Source: Hyphomicrobiales bacterium | GTDB taxonomy: Bacteria > Pseudomonadota > Alphaproteobacteria > Rhizobiales > Rhizobiaceae | Assembly (NCBI GenBank): GCA_900465915.1 | Contig: UBKJ01000019.1 | Location: 1-50,377 of the forward strand | Direction: 5' to 3' | DNA: 50,377 bases | Part shown: positions 15,191 through 22,455 of the stretch, in pieces | Position numbering within the stretch: the stretch's first letter is position 1 | Layout of the letters: every line of letters starts with the position of its first letter | Notes under the pieces: model-generated | Database searches by the model: none | The model's input: only the letters and a program-made list of their open reading frames with translations | Told to the model about the DNA's origin: nothing | Position numbers and translations under genes: made by a program

Positions 15191-15688
15191 TTACTCTTTC
15201 CTGGAAGTTCTGGCCGAAGCGTAGTCCTGTCTCGGCTTGGTGACGGCAACAGCCCGATTGGTGACGTCGAAAATCAGGGTTTCGGAGCCGGCATGATCAA
15301 AGGGGCAGACGCCGAAGCTTTCTTCCAGGCAATCGAAGGCCATACGCTCGATCGCGTGGGGAACGGACAATTCGAGGGAGATTGGGTCCGGCAGTCCCCA
15401 TTGGGGAATTGAGAGAGTGACCGGTTCCTCGGGGAGCCGGGTCGCCGGATCGGCGGCTATGAGAGCCAGTTTTTCGATGCGTCCACCATTATCATCATGA
15501 TCGATGGTGACGACGACGAGGGAAATGCGCCTTGCCGCGAGCGTATCGAACAGCGCCGCCCGGTTCGGTTGACGCATTTTCGCGGAGATGACACGAAACG
15601 CCGCAAGATTGGCGTCATAACGGGCAAGCGCTTCTTCAAGATCGATATCGCGCGCGACGGTGCGCGGTTGCAGGGCTGTTGCTGGCAT
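15191..15688 (-). CDS. DUF6878-type protein
   Basis: The 165-residue protein has the core NRAALFDTLAARRISLVVVTIDHDDNGGRIEKL at residues 42-74, which matches the DUF6878 pattern of a helix, a strand and an acidic D-DDNG-I loop. It then has PVTLSIPQWGL and HAIERMAFDCLEESFGVCPFDHAGSETLIFDV. The family occurs on alphaproteobacterial plasmids and its function is unknown. The start is ATG 15686-15688. The next gene downstream is the methylase-helicase fusion, 77 bases away behind a hairpin. Confidence 0.75.
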   Translation of the reverse strand: MPATALQPRTVARDIDLEEALARYDANLAAFRVISAKMRQPNRAALFDTLAARRISLVVVTIDHDDNGGRIEKLALIAADPATRLPEEPVTLSIPQWGLPDPISLELSVPHAIERMAFDCLEESFGVCPFDHAGSETLIFDVTNRAVAVTKPRQDYASARTSRKE

Positions 15689-15826
15689 GGAGCGGCCTCC
15701 GGAGAGCGGAAAAAGGGCGGCCGACGGGCGCTCTCTTTTGACCGCGCCGGTCCGACCTCTTTCCGGCCTGCCTCTGGCTCTCGTATCGCGGGGAAAGGGG
15801 GAGGGCGCCGTCAGGCGCCCGTTGGC

Positions 15827-16135
15827 TCAAGATCCAGATCCTGCCCATAGGCCGTCTTTAAGTTCCTGAGAGATGATGTTGCGAGCCCTCCGCAAGACAT
15901 CGGACCCGTTTGTGGAAATATGGGGGAAAAAGCGGGCCTTCGCGCCATTGTGGCACCAGTCGGCATAGTAACAATAGGACCGTTCGAGCAGATTGAAGGC
16001 CAGCAGATCGCTGGCCCAATGAGGTTTGGGTTCTACGACCACGGTGATACCTTTTCGTGTCTCCTTCCAGGGAAGAGAGCGTTCAGCCGGAGGCGATTGC
16101 CGGTCGTAGGTGAAAATCTGGTCAATGGTTGGCAT
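15827..16135 (-). CDS. Hypothetical protein
   Basis: The 102-residue protein starts at ATG 16133-16135 because GGAGATCCCC precedes it at the right distance; ATGs 12 and 18 bases further upstream have no such site. It is aromatic-rich (ITVVVEPKPHWASDLLAFNLLERSYCYYADW read in order at residues 30-60) with a charged C-terminus. No domain is recognised. It sits between the DUF6878 gene and two small overlapping genes, all leftward and probably co-expressed. Confidence 0.6.
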   Translation of the reverse strand: MPTIDQIFTYDRQSPPAERSLPWKETRKGITVVVEPKPHWASDLLAFNLLERSYCYYADWCHNGAKARFFPHISTNGSDVLRRARNIISQELKDGLWAGSGS

Positions 16136-16171
16136 GGGGATCTCCATTGGCATGATGGGAGCAGGTCGGTT

Positions 16172-16525
16172 TCAGTCGCTCAGCATGACGATGTTGGGCA
16201 GTTCTGCCGGTTCATTGATGCCGAGACGGCTTCGAAGATGGTTGATTGCCATGGTCTGCCGCTCGATCTTGCGTTTCAGGGCATCAACTTCGGTGCGCCG
16301 GCTTTCGTAGATTGCGTCGATGCAATCGCGATAATGGCGCTCGTCGGCCGGGGTCCATGTGGAGGCATGGCGACCATATTGGCGGACCTTGTTCCTGTTC
16401 TTGATCGTCATTCGCTCGGCCTCGTCGAGGATCTGACGATCGATGATCTTCAGATGGCGGCAATTGACGCGGCAGGCCTCTTCCATGCGCAGCAGCGACG
16501 TTCTGGCGTCCCGATAGGCGATCAT
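16172..16525 (-). CDS. Hypothetical helical basic protein
   Basis: The 117-residue protein starts at ATG 16523-16525, overlapping the stop of the upstream gene by four bases. It is rich in Arg and Glu and almost entirely helical (RMTIKNRNKVRQYGRH, ADERHYRDCIDAIYESRRTE, DALKRKIERQTMAINHLRSR), with the heptad pattern of a coiled coil after residue 75. The unusual Cys residues (RVNCRHLK, YRDCID) lack a zinc-type arrangement. Function unknown. Confidence 0.6.
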   Translation of the reverse strand: MIAYRDARTSLLRMEEACRVNCRHLKIIDRQILDEAERMTIKNRNKVRQYGRHASTWTPADERHYRDCIDAIYESRRTEVDALKRKIERQTMAINHLRSRLGINEPAELPNIVMLSD

Positions 16526-16905
16526 GGCTTCGGTCCCTCTGTGTTGGGACCGGCATTGGACGGCGCGGTGGGCATATGGTGGATTTCTGCGCCTGCGCTC
16601 CGATAGGCATCCATGACGTGGTAGAGAGGAACAAAGGAAAGACTGTCCCACGGTTCCGGATCGGGCGCGCGGCCGACGGCGATCATCGGCCCGCTGCAAG
16701 CAAGTTTCGCGACGATCCCAAGATCAAGATTCCGGCTGTCGTAAACTGGCAGGCCTGCGGCGATAGCTTCAGCCTTGACGGTCTCGCAATCGTAACCGCT
16801 GAGCCAGCCATTTCCGAAGTGGAGGGAAAAGCCGCCGCGGCCGATCGACAGGTGACCGCCTTCGGTCGCCAATGCCTGCTCGATATAGGGTTTGTAATCA
16901 GTCAT
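16522..16905 (-). CDS. Hypothetical protein
   Basis: The 127-residue protein starts at ATG 16903-16905, with GGAG eight bases upstream. It has alternating glycine-rich beta segments (GGHLSIGRGGFSLHFGNGWLSGYD) followed by a helix and a hydrophobic strand (LGIVAKLACSGPMIAVG). No family is recognised. It is translationally coupled to the following helical gene. Confidence 0.6.
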   Translation of the reverse strand: MTDYKPYIEQALATEGGHLSIGRGGFSLHFGNGWLSGYDCETVKAEAIAAGLPVYDSRNLDLGIVAKLACSGPMIAVGRAPDPEPWDSLSFVPLYHVMDAYRSAGAEIHHMPTAPSNAGPNTEGPKP

Positions 16906-16973
16906 GGGACAAACTCCGCGACGGGCGGCCACGCGCCGGTCGCGTGGTCTGAAGAACCCGTCACGGAGAGAAG

Positions 16974-17000
16974 GGCCGCCCTCTGATCAGAAGGGCGGCC
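16974..17000 (-). terminator. Hairpin after the 101-residue gene
   Basis: GGCCGCCCT and AGGGCGGCC form a perfect 9-base-pair stem around CTGATCAGA. It lies 30 bases beyond the stop at 17031. T residues are few, so termination may be weak. Confidence 0.6.
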
Positions 17001-17030
17001 TTGTGAGGTTTGTGTCCGAAGCGATCGAAC

Positions 17031-17336
17031 CTATCGTACGATCCCGAGTTGCTCGCCGATGCTTGGCGGCGTTGGCGTGCTCGATTCCTTGATCATCGCA
17101 ACGATGGATTCGCGGGAAAGGCCGGAAAGGTCATAGCCGCGCTTTCGTGCAGCGCCGACGATGCTCTCCAGCGACGGATATTCCTCAAGCAGTGTCCCAA
17201 GCCAAAGCTCAAGCTCTTCGGTCTCGGGGTCGGCAAAGGCCTGAAGAAAAAAGGTGCGCAGGGGCGGATCATATCCGATAACGGCATCTGGATCGTTCTT
17301 CTGGCCTTTATGGGCCGTGAGGGTATGGCGGCTCAT
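17031..17336 (-). CDS. Hypothetical protein
   Basis: The 101-residue protein starts at ATG 17334-17336, after TTGGAGAGAGC. It contains YDPPLRTFFLQAFADPE and EELELWLGTLLEEYPSLESI, an amphipathic acidic helix typical of small conserved proteins of rhizobial plasmid backbones, and a C-terminal LSGLSRESIVAMI. No catalytic motif is seen. It follows the 65-residue gene by 11 bases, so the two form a unit with the DUF3085 gene. Confidence 0.6.
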   Translation of the reverse strand: MSRHTLTAHKGQKNDPDAVIGYDPPLRTFFLQAFADPETEELELWLGTLLEEYPSLESIVGAARKRGYDLSGLSRESIVAMIKESSTPTPPSIGEQLGIVR

Positions 17337-17347
17337 GCTCTCTCCAA

Positions 17348-17545
17348 TCAATATTCGTAGGTTCTGGTCCCGTCGGCCAGGTCGCAAGCGATCTGGACGT
17401 GGAGCAGATACAGTTCGTCAGGTTCATAGTGGCGATCGCGCCAGGTGATCGCCTCGTCCAAAGTCGGGAATGACCGGATATCGGCTTCGCCAATGTAACC
17501 GGCGTTCTCGACGACGGTGAATTCGCGCTTCATGGTCGTGTTCAT
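17348..17545 (-). CDS. Small hypothetical protein
   Basis: This 65-residue protein starts at ATG 17543-17545, with GGAG six bases before it; a TTG at 17558-17560 would add five residues. The core reads EADIRSFPTLDEAITWRDRHYEPDELYLLHVQI, a mixed alpha-beta pattern. Function unknown. The Shine-Dalgarno sequence follows the stop codon of the DUF3085 gene, which suggests reinitiation. Confidence 0.55.
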   Translation of the reverse strand: MNTTMKREFTVVENAGYIGEADIRSFPTLDEAITWRDRHYEPDELYLLHVQIACDLADGTRTYEY

Positions 17546-17556
17546 CGTCGGCTCCG

Positions 17557-17937
17557 TCAATGAGTACGTTTTTCTGTGAAGACCGACATTGTGGTTTCGG
17601 TGAATTCGAAGATCAGCGGGCTATTGGCCGCAACCGCATCGCGCACCACATCGGCGTCGATGAATTCGCAGCCGTCATCGCCGCCGAAGGAATCCCGCTT
17701 GGCGTCCCACCATTTATCGAAAGGCATGGTTTCGGGATTGCATTCCTGGGCATAGACGACCAGCTGTTTGTCATCGGTCGCTTTGCCATTGTGCATGAGG
17801 TAAACGCCCTCATCGCCTACCAGCCAGAAGCCGGCAGGATCCTTGACGCCCCATCGAGGACGAAGGCCCAAGGACCATCTGGTTTCGGCGGCTGCGAACA
17901 GCTCGCGCAATTTGTCTGCGGGGAAGGTCAGTCGCAT
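17557..17937 (-). CDS. DUF3085-type protein
   Basis: The 126-residue protein has LTFPADKLRELFAAAE at the N-terminus, then GFWLVGDEGVYLMHNGK at residues 36-52, the signature of DUF3085. The C-terminal half includes PFDKWWDAKRDSFGGDDGCEF. The family is found on alphaproteobacterial plasmids with no assigned function. It is the first gene of a three-gene leftward unit (DUF3085, 65-residue, 101-residue) lying behind the parB terminator. Confidence 0.8.
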   Translation of the reverse strand: MRLTFPADKLRELFAAAETRWSLGLRPRWGVKDPAGFWLVGDEGVYLMHNGKATDDKQLVVYAQECNPETMPFDKWWDAKRDSFGGDDGCEFIDADVVRDAVAANSPLIFEFTETTMSVFTEKRTH

Positions 17938-17967
17938 GATGATGCTCCGGATCGGGTTGATGTGAAA

Positions 17968-17991
17968 ACGGCCCGGTCTGAGCCGGGCCGT
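17968..17991 (-). terminator. Intrinsic terminator of the parB-like gene
   Basis: ACGGCCCGG pairs with CCGGGCCGT around six bases, followed on the minus strand by TTTTC. It is 27 bases beyond the stop at 18018. Confidence 0.8.
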
Positions 17992-18017
17992 CGTGTCGAT
18001 GATTGGGAAGGGAGCGG

Positions 18018-20162
18018 TCAGGCCGCGTTTTCTTTCAGGAAGGCGGGGATATCGTCATCCTCTTCGATTTCCTGCTCGTCTTCCTGAAACTCCGGATCAG
18101 CGGCGTCGCCCTCAAGGTCCTCATCTCCTTCGTTGGGCTCATCAAGCACCCGGTCGTCGTCCTCGTCGTAGTCATTCGACGAATAATCCGGAGCGGGGGC
18201 CTGTTCAGTGAAGGAGCCGGTGAAGGCCATGCCGTCCGGCAACCAGGTCGAGGTCTTTTCCGCCGTTTCGGGGGTGAGACCGGCTGCAGCGCGTGGATCC
18301 TCGCTGAAGGCCTGTTCCATGCTGGCGGCGATGACCGGCTTCTTGTCCTTGGCCTTGTCGTCGGCCCAACGGTCATCGATCAGCTCGCGTGCGACCTTGA
18401 TGGCATGGTCCTTCTTGACGCGGTTCCAGTAGTTTTCCGCCGTCGGCCTCCAGCAAGCGGCCGTGTCGACCGCCATGCGGTGGCCGATCACCTCGATGAC
18501 GGGATTCGCACCGTTGTCCGTGGCGAGCTGCTGGACGACGCCGTGGGCGACACACCAGGCAAAGAGTGCCTGCTTCTCGCTATCGGGTAGCGCGCACATC
18601 GCCTCGAAGTCCTGCGGGCTCGGAAGCGATTTCCATTCGACATTGAGACCTTTGTGGGTGGCTTCGAGCATACGCTGAGCAACCGTGTCCTTGATCGCAT
18701 CGCGGCTTCGATACGTCTCCGCGTGCGTCACCGAAACATTGATCGGCGTGGACCTATAGCTGTTGTTGGTGAGGACACGCGAGCACATGGAATAGAGCAT
18801 GACGTCGAAGGCCGTTGCGAAATCGACCGCAAGATGCGCCTTGAGGATCTGATGACGCGTTGCGCGAAGATCGTCCGCAAGAGATGCGGAGATGCCCTGT
18901 TCCTTGCGCGCCTCGGTCACCGCGTCGCTGGCAACGGTGCTCGATCGGTACGAAACCGGCATCTGAATGTCCGGTCCGGCGTTGTCGCCAGTGTCATTGT
19001 CCGCCGCGGCCTTCTTTTTCGGAAGATCTTCGGGACGAACAAGTCCGGCCTCGACGCGAAGGCCTCCAGAATGGTCAAGCGTTACAACGACACCGGCAAG
19101 GGCCTTCTGCTCGGCGGTATAGCTCACGCTGTCGTTGATGATCTTGCGGACCTCCTCGTAACGCTCGGAGGCTGCGTCTTCTTCGGCCTGCAGCTCGTCG
19201 GTCCAGGTCTCCTCGTCGTACTGGTTGGAAAATGCCTCCAGACGGGCTTCAAGTTCCTCGAACTCCTTGACGATCGCCGGGTCCGGTTCGACCGGCTCGG
19301 GATAGACGCGACCAAAGGGACGGAAGGCGTCATAGGCGACCTCGATTTCGATGGAGACCCACTTCCATTCCTTGGCGAGTTCGTCGGCCGCCGCTTGCAG
19401 CTTCTCGCGGGCAAGTTTTTCCAGGAGATCGCTGTCGGTGAGGTGGACGCTGTTGTTGTCGGAGAAGAGGTCGCGCAGCACGGCGCCGCCGGCGGCCTGA
19501 TAAGCGTCGATGCCGACAAAGCGGGCGAGCTTCGAATTGCCGTGATAGGTACGCTCCGTCAGCGAAGCTTTGATGTTTTGCGGATAGGGCCGGTATTGGC
19601 TCGCGATCTCGTTCCACACCTCGTTCTGTCGGGCGTGGTCGTCGGTGATGGAGAAGGCCTGGACGCATTCGAGCGTCATCTTGTTGGCGCGAAACGCCTC
19701 GATGATGACGGGGGAGACGCGGGCAAGCTTCATGCGGCGATCGACGAAATTCAACGTGACGCCGAAGCGGTTGGCAATGTCCTCGCGCGACCAGCCTTTT
19801 TTCTCAAGCGTGTTGAAGGCTTCGAACTCGTCGGCCGGATGCATGTCGGCACGGATGAAGTTTTCGATGAGGGAGGTTTCCTCCGCCTGCTTCTTGGTCT
19901 CGATGATGCAGGGGATTTCCTTGTCGGCAGGAATTTCGCCTTCGCTGGCGAGACGCTCGAGCGTGGCGAGACGGCGGCCGCCGGCGTGGACATGGTATCC
20001 GTTACCGGATTTGTGGACGAGCAGGTTCTGCTTGATGCCATTGGCTTTCACGCTGGCATAGAGCTCGTTGTCCTCTTCTTCGCTCACCGTCGTCTTGCGG
20101 ACATTGAGCGGGCTGAGGGAGAGCTTGTTGAGGGGGATCATGGCGATGGTGGGGTTGGTCAT
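18018..20162 (-). CDS. Large ParB/Spo0J-like protein
   Basis: A 714-residue protein, about twice the length of a chromosomal ParB. Residues 1-115 form the ParB N-terminal domain with GGRR at 61-64 and IENFIRADMHPADEFEAF at about 99-116. An HTH follows at roughly 124-145 (SREDIANRFGVTLNFVDRRM). The remaining 550 residues hold a helical region and end in a very acidic tail (EDDD, EEDDD). Such long ParB-like proteins occur on rhizobial plasmids without a neighbouring parA and may serve as regulators or DNA-loading factors rather than true partition proteins. The only ParA in the window is 17 kb away with its own RHH-like partner. ATG 20160-20162 follows AGGAGCCTGCC. Confidence 0.9.
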   Translation of the reverse strand: MTNPTIAMIPLNKLSLSPLNVRKTTVSEEEDNELYASVKANGIKQNLLVHKSGNGYHVHAGGRRLATLERLASEGEIPADKEIPCIIETKKQAEETSLIENFIRADMHPADEFEAFNTLEKKGWSREDIANRFGVTLNFVDRRMKLARVSPVIIEAFRANKMTLECVQAFSITDDHARQNEVWNEIASQYRPYPQNIKASLTERTYHGNSKLARFVGIDAYQAAGGAVLRDLFSDNNSVHLTDSDLLEKLAREKLQAAADELAKEWKWVSIEIEVAYDAFRPFGRVYPEPVEPDPAIVKEFEELEARLEAFSNQYDEETWTDELQAEEDAASERYEEVRKIINDSVSYTAEQKALAGVVVTLDHSGGLRVEAGLVRPEDLPKKKAAADNDTGDNAGPDIQMPVSYRSSTVASDAVTEARKEQGISASLADDLRATRHQILKAHLAVDFATAFDVMLYSMCSRVLTNNSYRSTPINVSVTHAETYRSRDAIKDTVAQRMLEATHKGLNVEWKSLPSPQDFEAMCALPDSEKQALFAWCVAHGVVQQLATDNGANPVIEVIGHRMAVDTAACWRPTAENYWNRVKKDHAIKVARELIDDRWADDKAKDKKPVIAASMEQAFSEDPRAAAGLTPETAEKTSTWLPDGMAFTGSFTEQAPAPDYSSNDYDEDDDRVLDEPNEGDEDLEGDAADPEFQEDEQEIEEDDDIPAFLKENAA

Positions 20163-20260
20163 GGCAGGCTCCTGATGAGCCGGGCGGGAGAAACTCTCTC
20201 CTCTTTTGGAGCCCGGTCAACCGGGCTCCCCTGCCTCTTACTCTTGCCGCCAGATGCCGG
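20163..20260 (-). promoter_or_regulatory. Hairpin leader of the parB-like gene
   Basis: The order on the minus strand is AAGAGTAAGAGG, the hairpin GAGCCCGGTTGACCGGGCTC, AGAGGAGAGAG, CCCGCCCGGCTCA and the ribosome binding site. The same arrangement precedes the DUF6884 gene, where even GTGTCTCCCGCCCGGCTCA is shared. Confidence 0.5.
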
Positions 20261-20270
20261 GTGGGGCGCT

Positions 20271-20606
20271 TCAGATGTGGCTCCTGCCCGCGAAATACTC
20301 CGGGCGTGCCTTCAATTCGCGATTGATCAGCTCGTCGGCAAAGAGGGGCGCTTTTTTCTGGACGCGACGCGCCAGATTGCGCCTGCGAGCGGCCGCCTTT
20401 CGCTCGTCACTCCACCGTCGGACAGGACCTGGCGGCGGGAAGTCGATGCAGATGGCGTATCCTGCCCCCGGTTTCCAGAGGCTGGAGACAATCAGCGGGC
20501 AAGGGGAGCCTGCCGGCACTTCGGCGCTGGCGAGTTCGCGAGAACCGGGGCAGGGGAGGTGAGGCAGGCTCCAGCGCAATGAGTAGCGCCATAGCGGTGC
20601 GGTCAT
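20271..20606 (-). CDS. Hypothetical basic protein
   Basis: The 111-residue protein starts at ATG 20604-20606 after AGGAGAAGGCC and overlaps the stop of the DUF6884-type gene by four bases. It contains GYAICIDFPPPGPVRRWSDERKAAARRRNLARR, a run of arginines in the C-terminal half, and FADELINRELKARPEYF. The basic helix suggests nucleic-acid binding. No family is recognised. The frame also stays open upstream, but that part runs antiparallel in composition to the DUF6884 gene and is a shadow. Confidence 0.6.
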   Translation of the reverse strand: MTAPLWRYSLRWSLPHLPCPGSRELASAEVPAGSPCPLIVSSLWKPGAGYAICIDFPPPGPVRRWSDERKAAARRRNLARRVQKKAPLFADELINRELKARPEYFAGRSHI

Positions 20607-21196
20607 TGGCCTTCTCCTGAATAAAATGCGCTGTCGCGATCGATCCACTGTCTCAGGTCGCGACGCATGAGACCGATCGGTCCGTTGATCTCGGTGACCT
20701 GGGCGTCTTCCACCACGCATTTCATGCGGATGAATTCCTTCAGAAAGGCACGCATGACGTCGAGATAGAGATGCCCGCCGACAAGAGCGACATCGCGGAA
20801 GGGGATGCGACCGTAGCGCGACATGGACGCGATTTCTGCGCCGGGATGCATTCCGGCATTGTCGGGCTTCCTCGGTGATGACGGCCTTGGCCATCGGGTT
20901 CCCATGCCGCCGGCGATCATGCGCTGTGCGAGATCCGGGGTGAGGCGCGCATCGTAATTTTCGAGGCGGGCGGCCGCGTCTTGGAAGCCATGGCGAGCGG
21001 ACAGAAATGCGACCTTTGTTTTCCGCCGCTCCGGATCCGCTGCGCGCAATGTCTGCCAAAGTGGACCGTCATAGCGGTAAAGCGCAGGAAGATAACCGGG
21101 ATCGGGGCGTTTCGTGGCCGAACAGGCGAGCACGAGAAGGCGACTGGCTCCCGGTGAATCGTCTGGAATAGAGGGGAGGAGGATGAGCGAGGACAT
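20603..21196 (-). CDS. DUF6884-type protein
   Basis: The 197-residue protein starts at ATG 21194-21196 after AAAAGGAGCCGTTC. The core LLVLACSATKRPDPGYLPALYRYDGPLW, then VAFLSARHGF and the Y-D-RLTPDLA segment, match the DUF6884 family, a YaaA-related fold of unknown activity. The conserved C-S-KRP cysteine region and the SARHGF strand are present. A C-terminal VALVGGHLYLDVMRAFL completes the domain. It is coupled to the basic 111-residue gene. Confidence 0.75.
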   Translation of the reverse strand: MSSLILLPSIPDDSPGASRLLVLACSATKRPDPGYLPALYRYDGPLWQTLRAADPERRKTKVAFLSARHGFQDAAARLENYDARLTPDLAQRMIAGGMGTRWPRPSSPRKPDNAGMHPGAEIASMSRYGRIPFRDVALVGGHLYLDVMRAFLKEFIRMKCVVEDAQVTEINGPIGLMRRDLRQWIDRDSAFYSGEGQ

Positions 21197-21282
21197 GAAC
21201 GGCTCCTTTTCGTGAGCCGGGCGGGAGACACTCTCTCTCCCTTTATGAAAGCCCGGCAACCGGGCTTTTTCTGTCGCTCGCT
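21197..21282 (-). promoter_or_regulatory. Hairpin leader of the DUF6884 gene
   Basis: The hairpin AAGCCCGGTTGCCGGGCTT is followed by AAGGGAGAGAGAG, CTCCCGCCCGGCTCA and the ribosome binding site. It is the cleanest example of the leader family also seen at 15114, 20163 and 25413, and can also terminate the preceding 84-residue gene. Confidence 0.5.
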
Positions 21283-21537
21283 CTATGAGGTGGGGCCGGT
21301 TGCTGGCTGCTCGGGTGCTCCGCGCCCTGCTTCCTGCCGGCGGTGCTTCTCATAGGCTATGAGATCGTCGCGATTGTCTCGAACCCATTCGAGGGTTTTC
21401 AGGACGCATTCGAGACGCAGGAGATGTTCGGCCGCGATGCTTTCATCGCGCCCGCGTGAACGGACCTGCTCGCGCCGACGCATCTCGATCGTATCTTTAA
21501 TCTCGTCGATTTGAGCATAGATGGACCGATCAGCCAT
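21283..21537 (-). CDS. Hypothetical protein
   Basis: I start this 84-residue protein at ATG 21535-21537 (MADRSIYAQID), after GGAGGG eleven bases upstream; a frame extension to 21585 starting with a non-ATG codon is possible. It is charged and helical (EIKDTIEMRRREQVRSRGRDE, LLRLECVLKTLEWVRDNRDD) with a proline-rich tail. No family recognised. A small membrane peptide gene ends 39 bases upstream. Confidence 0.55.
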   Translation of the reverse strand: MADRSIYAQIDEIKDTIEMRRREQVRSRGRDESIAAEHLLRLECVLKTLEWVRDNRDDLIAYEKHRRQEAGRGAPEQPATGPTS

Positions 21538-21575
21538 GGCTATGTTGTTGCCCTCCGGCGTTTTCTGAATTTTCT

Positions 21576-21662
21576 CTACCACCACTTAAACAGATAAACG
21601 GCGCAGACCACTAAACCAGCCATTGGCACCATGAGCAGAGAGATCATGAGTGTGTCATTCAT
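21576..21662 (-). CDS. 28-residue single-pass membrane peptide
   Basis: On the minus strand, ATG 21660-21662 follows GGGGGAAGGCGTC and opens a 28-codon frame ending at TAG 21576-21578. The product begins MNDTLMISLLMVPM and ends GLVVCAVYLFKWW. It is hydrophobic nearly throughout with Lys-Trp-Trp at the end, as in known small membrane proteins that bind larger partners. Because it is so short the call rests on the ribosome binding site and composition only. Confidence 0.4.
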   Translation of the reverse strand: MNDTLMISLLMVPMAGLVVCAVYLFKWW

Positions 21663-21706
21663 GACGCCTTCCCCCGGCATTGTTGGTAACTTCAATTAGG
21701 CAATGG

Positions 21707-22135
21707 TCACCGATCGCGCTTCACAAGGCGAACACGGCGTTCCCGGATCGCCTGGGCGGCGGTTATGACAACCTGCTTCATGAACGCACGGCTAAATACA
21801 CCGTAAGCGACGGTGAGGGGATCATAACCGATGGGATCGACATGATGGGACTCGGTGAGCCTGTCGGTGTTACCTTCGTCGAGGATGATCCAGCTTGGAC
21901 CTGAACCTTTGAGCTTGAGACGCTTCCGCTCCGTCTCCGGAACCCTGATCGCGATGCGTTCCGGGGCCGGTGTCTGACTGGTGAGCGGAAAGAGGACGAC
22001 ATCTCCATGTTTTGAGGTCAATGGCACGACGACGCAGGCCGGCCGTGGTTTTCGACCTTCTGCCTCACCTTTGGCGTGTTCGCGGTCCCACAGAAAATAA
22101 TAGGAGATCACCAAGCCGGTTTCAGGTTCAATCAT
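21707..22135 (-). CDS. Probable PemK/MazF-like toxin of a toxin-antitoxin pair
   Basis: The 142-residue protein starts at ATG 22133-22135, inside the antitoxin gene (8-base overlap). It has the beta-barrel pattern GRKPRPACVVVPLT, VVLFPLTSQTP, IAIRVPETERKRLKLKG and SWIILDEGNTD, similar to MazF/PemK-type RNases, in which an arginine-proline entry and a conserved T/S strand form the active site. Similarity is weak, so other cupin-like or small beta-barrel toxins are possible. Being directly behind a Phd/YefM antitoxin strongly supports a toxin. The usual partner of Phd/YefM is Doc or YoeB, so the pairing is unusual. Confidence 0.6.
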   Translation of the reverse strand: MIEPETGLVISYYFLWDREHAKGEAEGRKPRPACVVVPLTSKHGDVVLFPLTSQTPAPERIAIRVPETERKRLKLKGSGPSWIILDEGNTDRLTESHHVDPIGYDPLTVAYGVFSRAFMKQVVITAAQAIRERRVRLVKRDR

Positions 22136-22382
22136 CGCTGTGGCCTTCGGCAGCATAGCTGTCAGCCAAGGCGATCAGACCTTCTGCGACATCATCAGGC
22201 ATGGTGTCGAGGGTGAATGCTTTGCGATGATCCTCCTGGCCGCGCAGTTTCTCAAAATCCTCAATTGCCATGAGAACAAACCTCGGTTTGCGGTGATGAG
22301 TGATGTACACGGGGCCGCGGCGAGCGGCGTCGGTGACTTCTCCGACGTGTTTGTTGAGATCAGCCGTTGTAAACTCACGCAT
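22128..22382 (-). CDS. Phd/YefM-family antitoxin
   Basis: The 84-residue protein has the Phd/YefM DNA-binding fold: MREFTTADLNKHVGEVTDAAR, then GPVYITHHRKPRFVLMAIEDFEKL, where the ITHHRKP-F-L strand and the helix before it contact DNA. The acidic C-terminal tail (MPDDVAEGLIALADSYAAEGHSDD read in parts) would wrap the toxin. The start ATG 22380-22382 follows ACAGGAGGCCGC. It is the first gene of a two-gene operon. Phd-type antitoxins usually repress their own promoter; the leader carries TGGATA, TGGATA and TGGA repeats at about 22395-22420 that could be the operator. Confidence 0.85.
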   Translation of the reverse strand: MREFTTADLNKHVGEVTDAARRGPVYITHHRKPRFVLMAIEDFEKLRGQEDHRKAFTLDTMPDDVAEGLIALADSYAAEGHSDD

Positions 22383-22455
22383 TGCGGCCTCCTGTGGTCC
22401 AGATTATCCAGAATATCCATATCGGGCCTTTGGGCTGATTTTGCAAGGAGCAATT

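Noticed and set aside
18654..20582. 642-residue rightward frame
   Set aside because: Antisense shadow of the ParB-like gene and its neighbours; composition rich in Asp, Gly and Val as expected for a mirrored frame.
21707..22135. Doc or YoeB toxin
   Set aside because: Neither the Doc HPFxx[ND] motif nor the YoeB C-terminal pattern is present, though the antitoxin is of the type that usually pairs with them.
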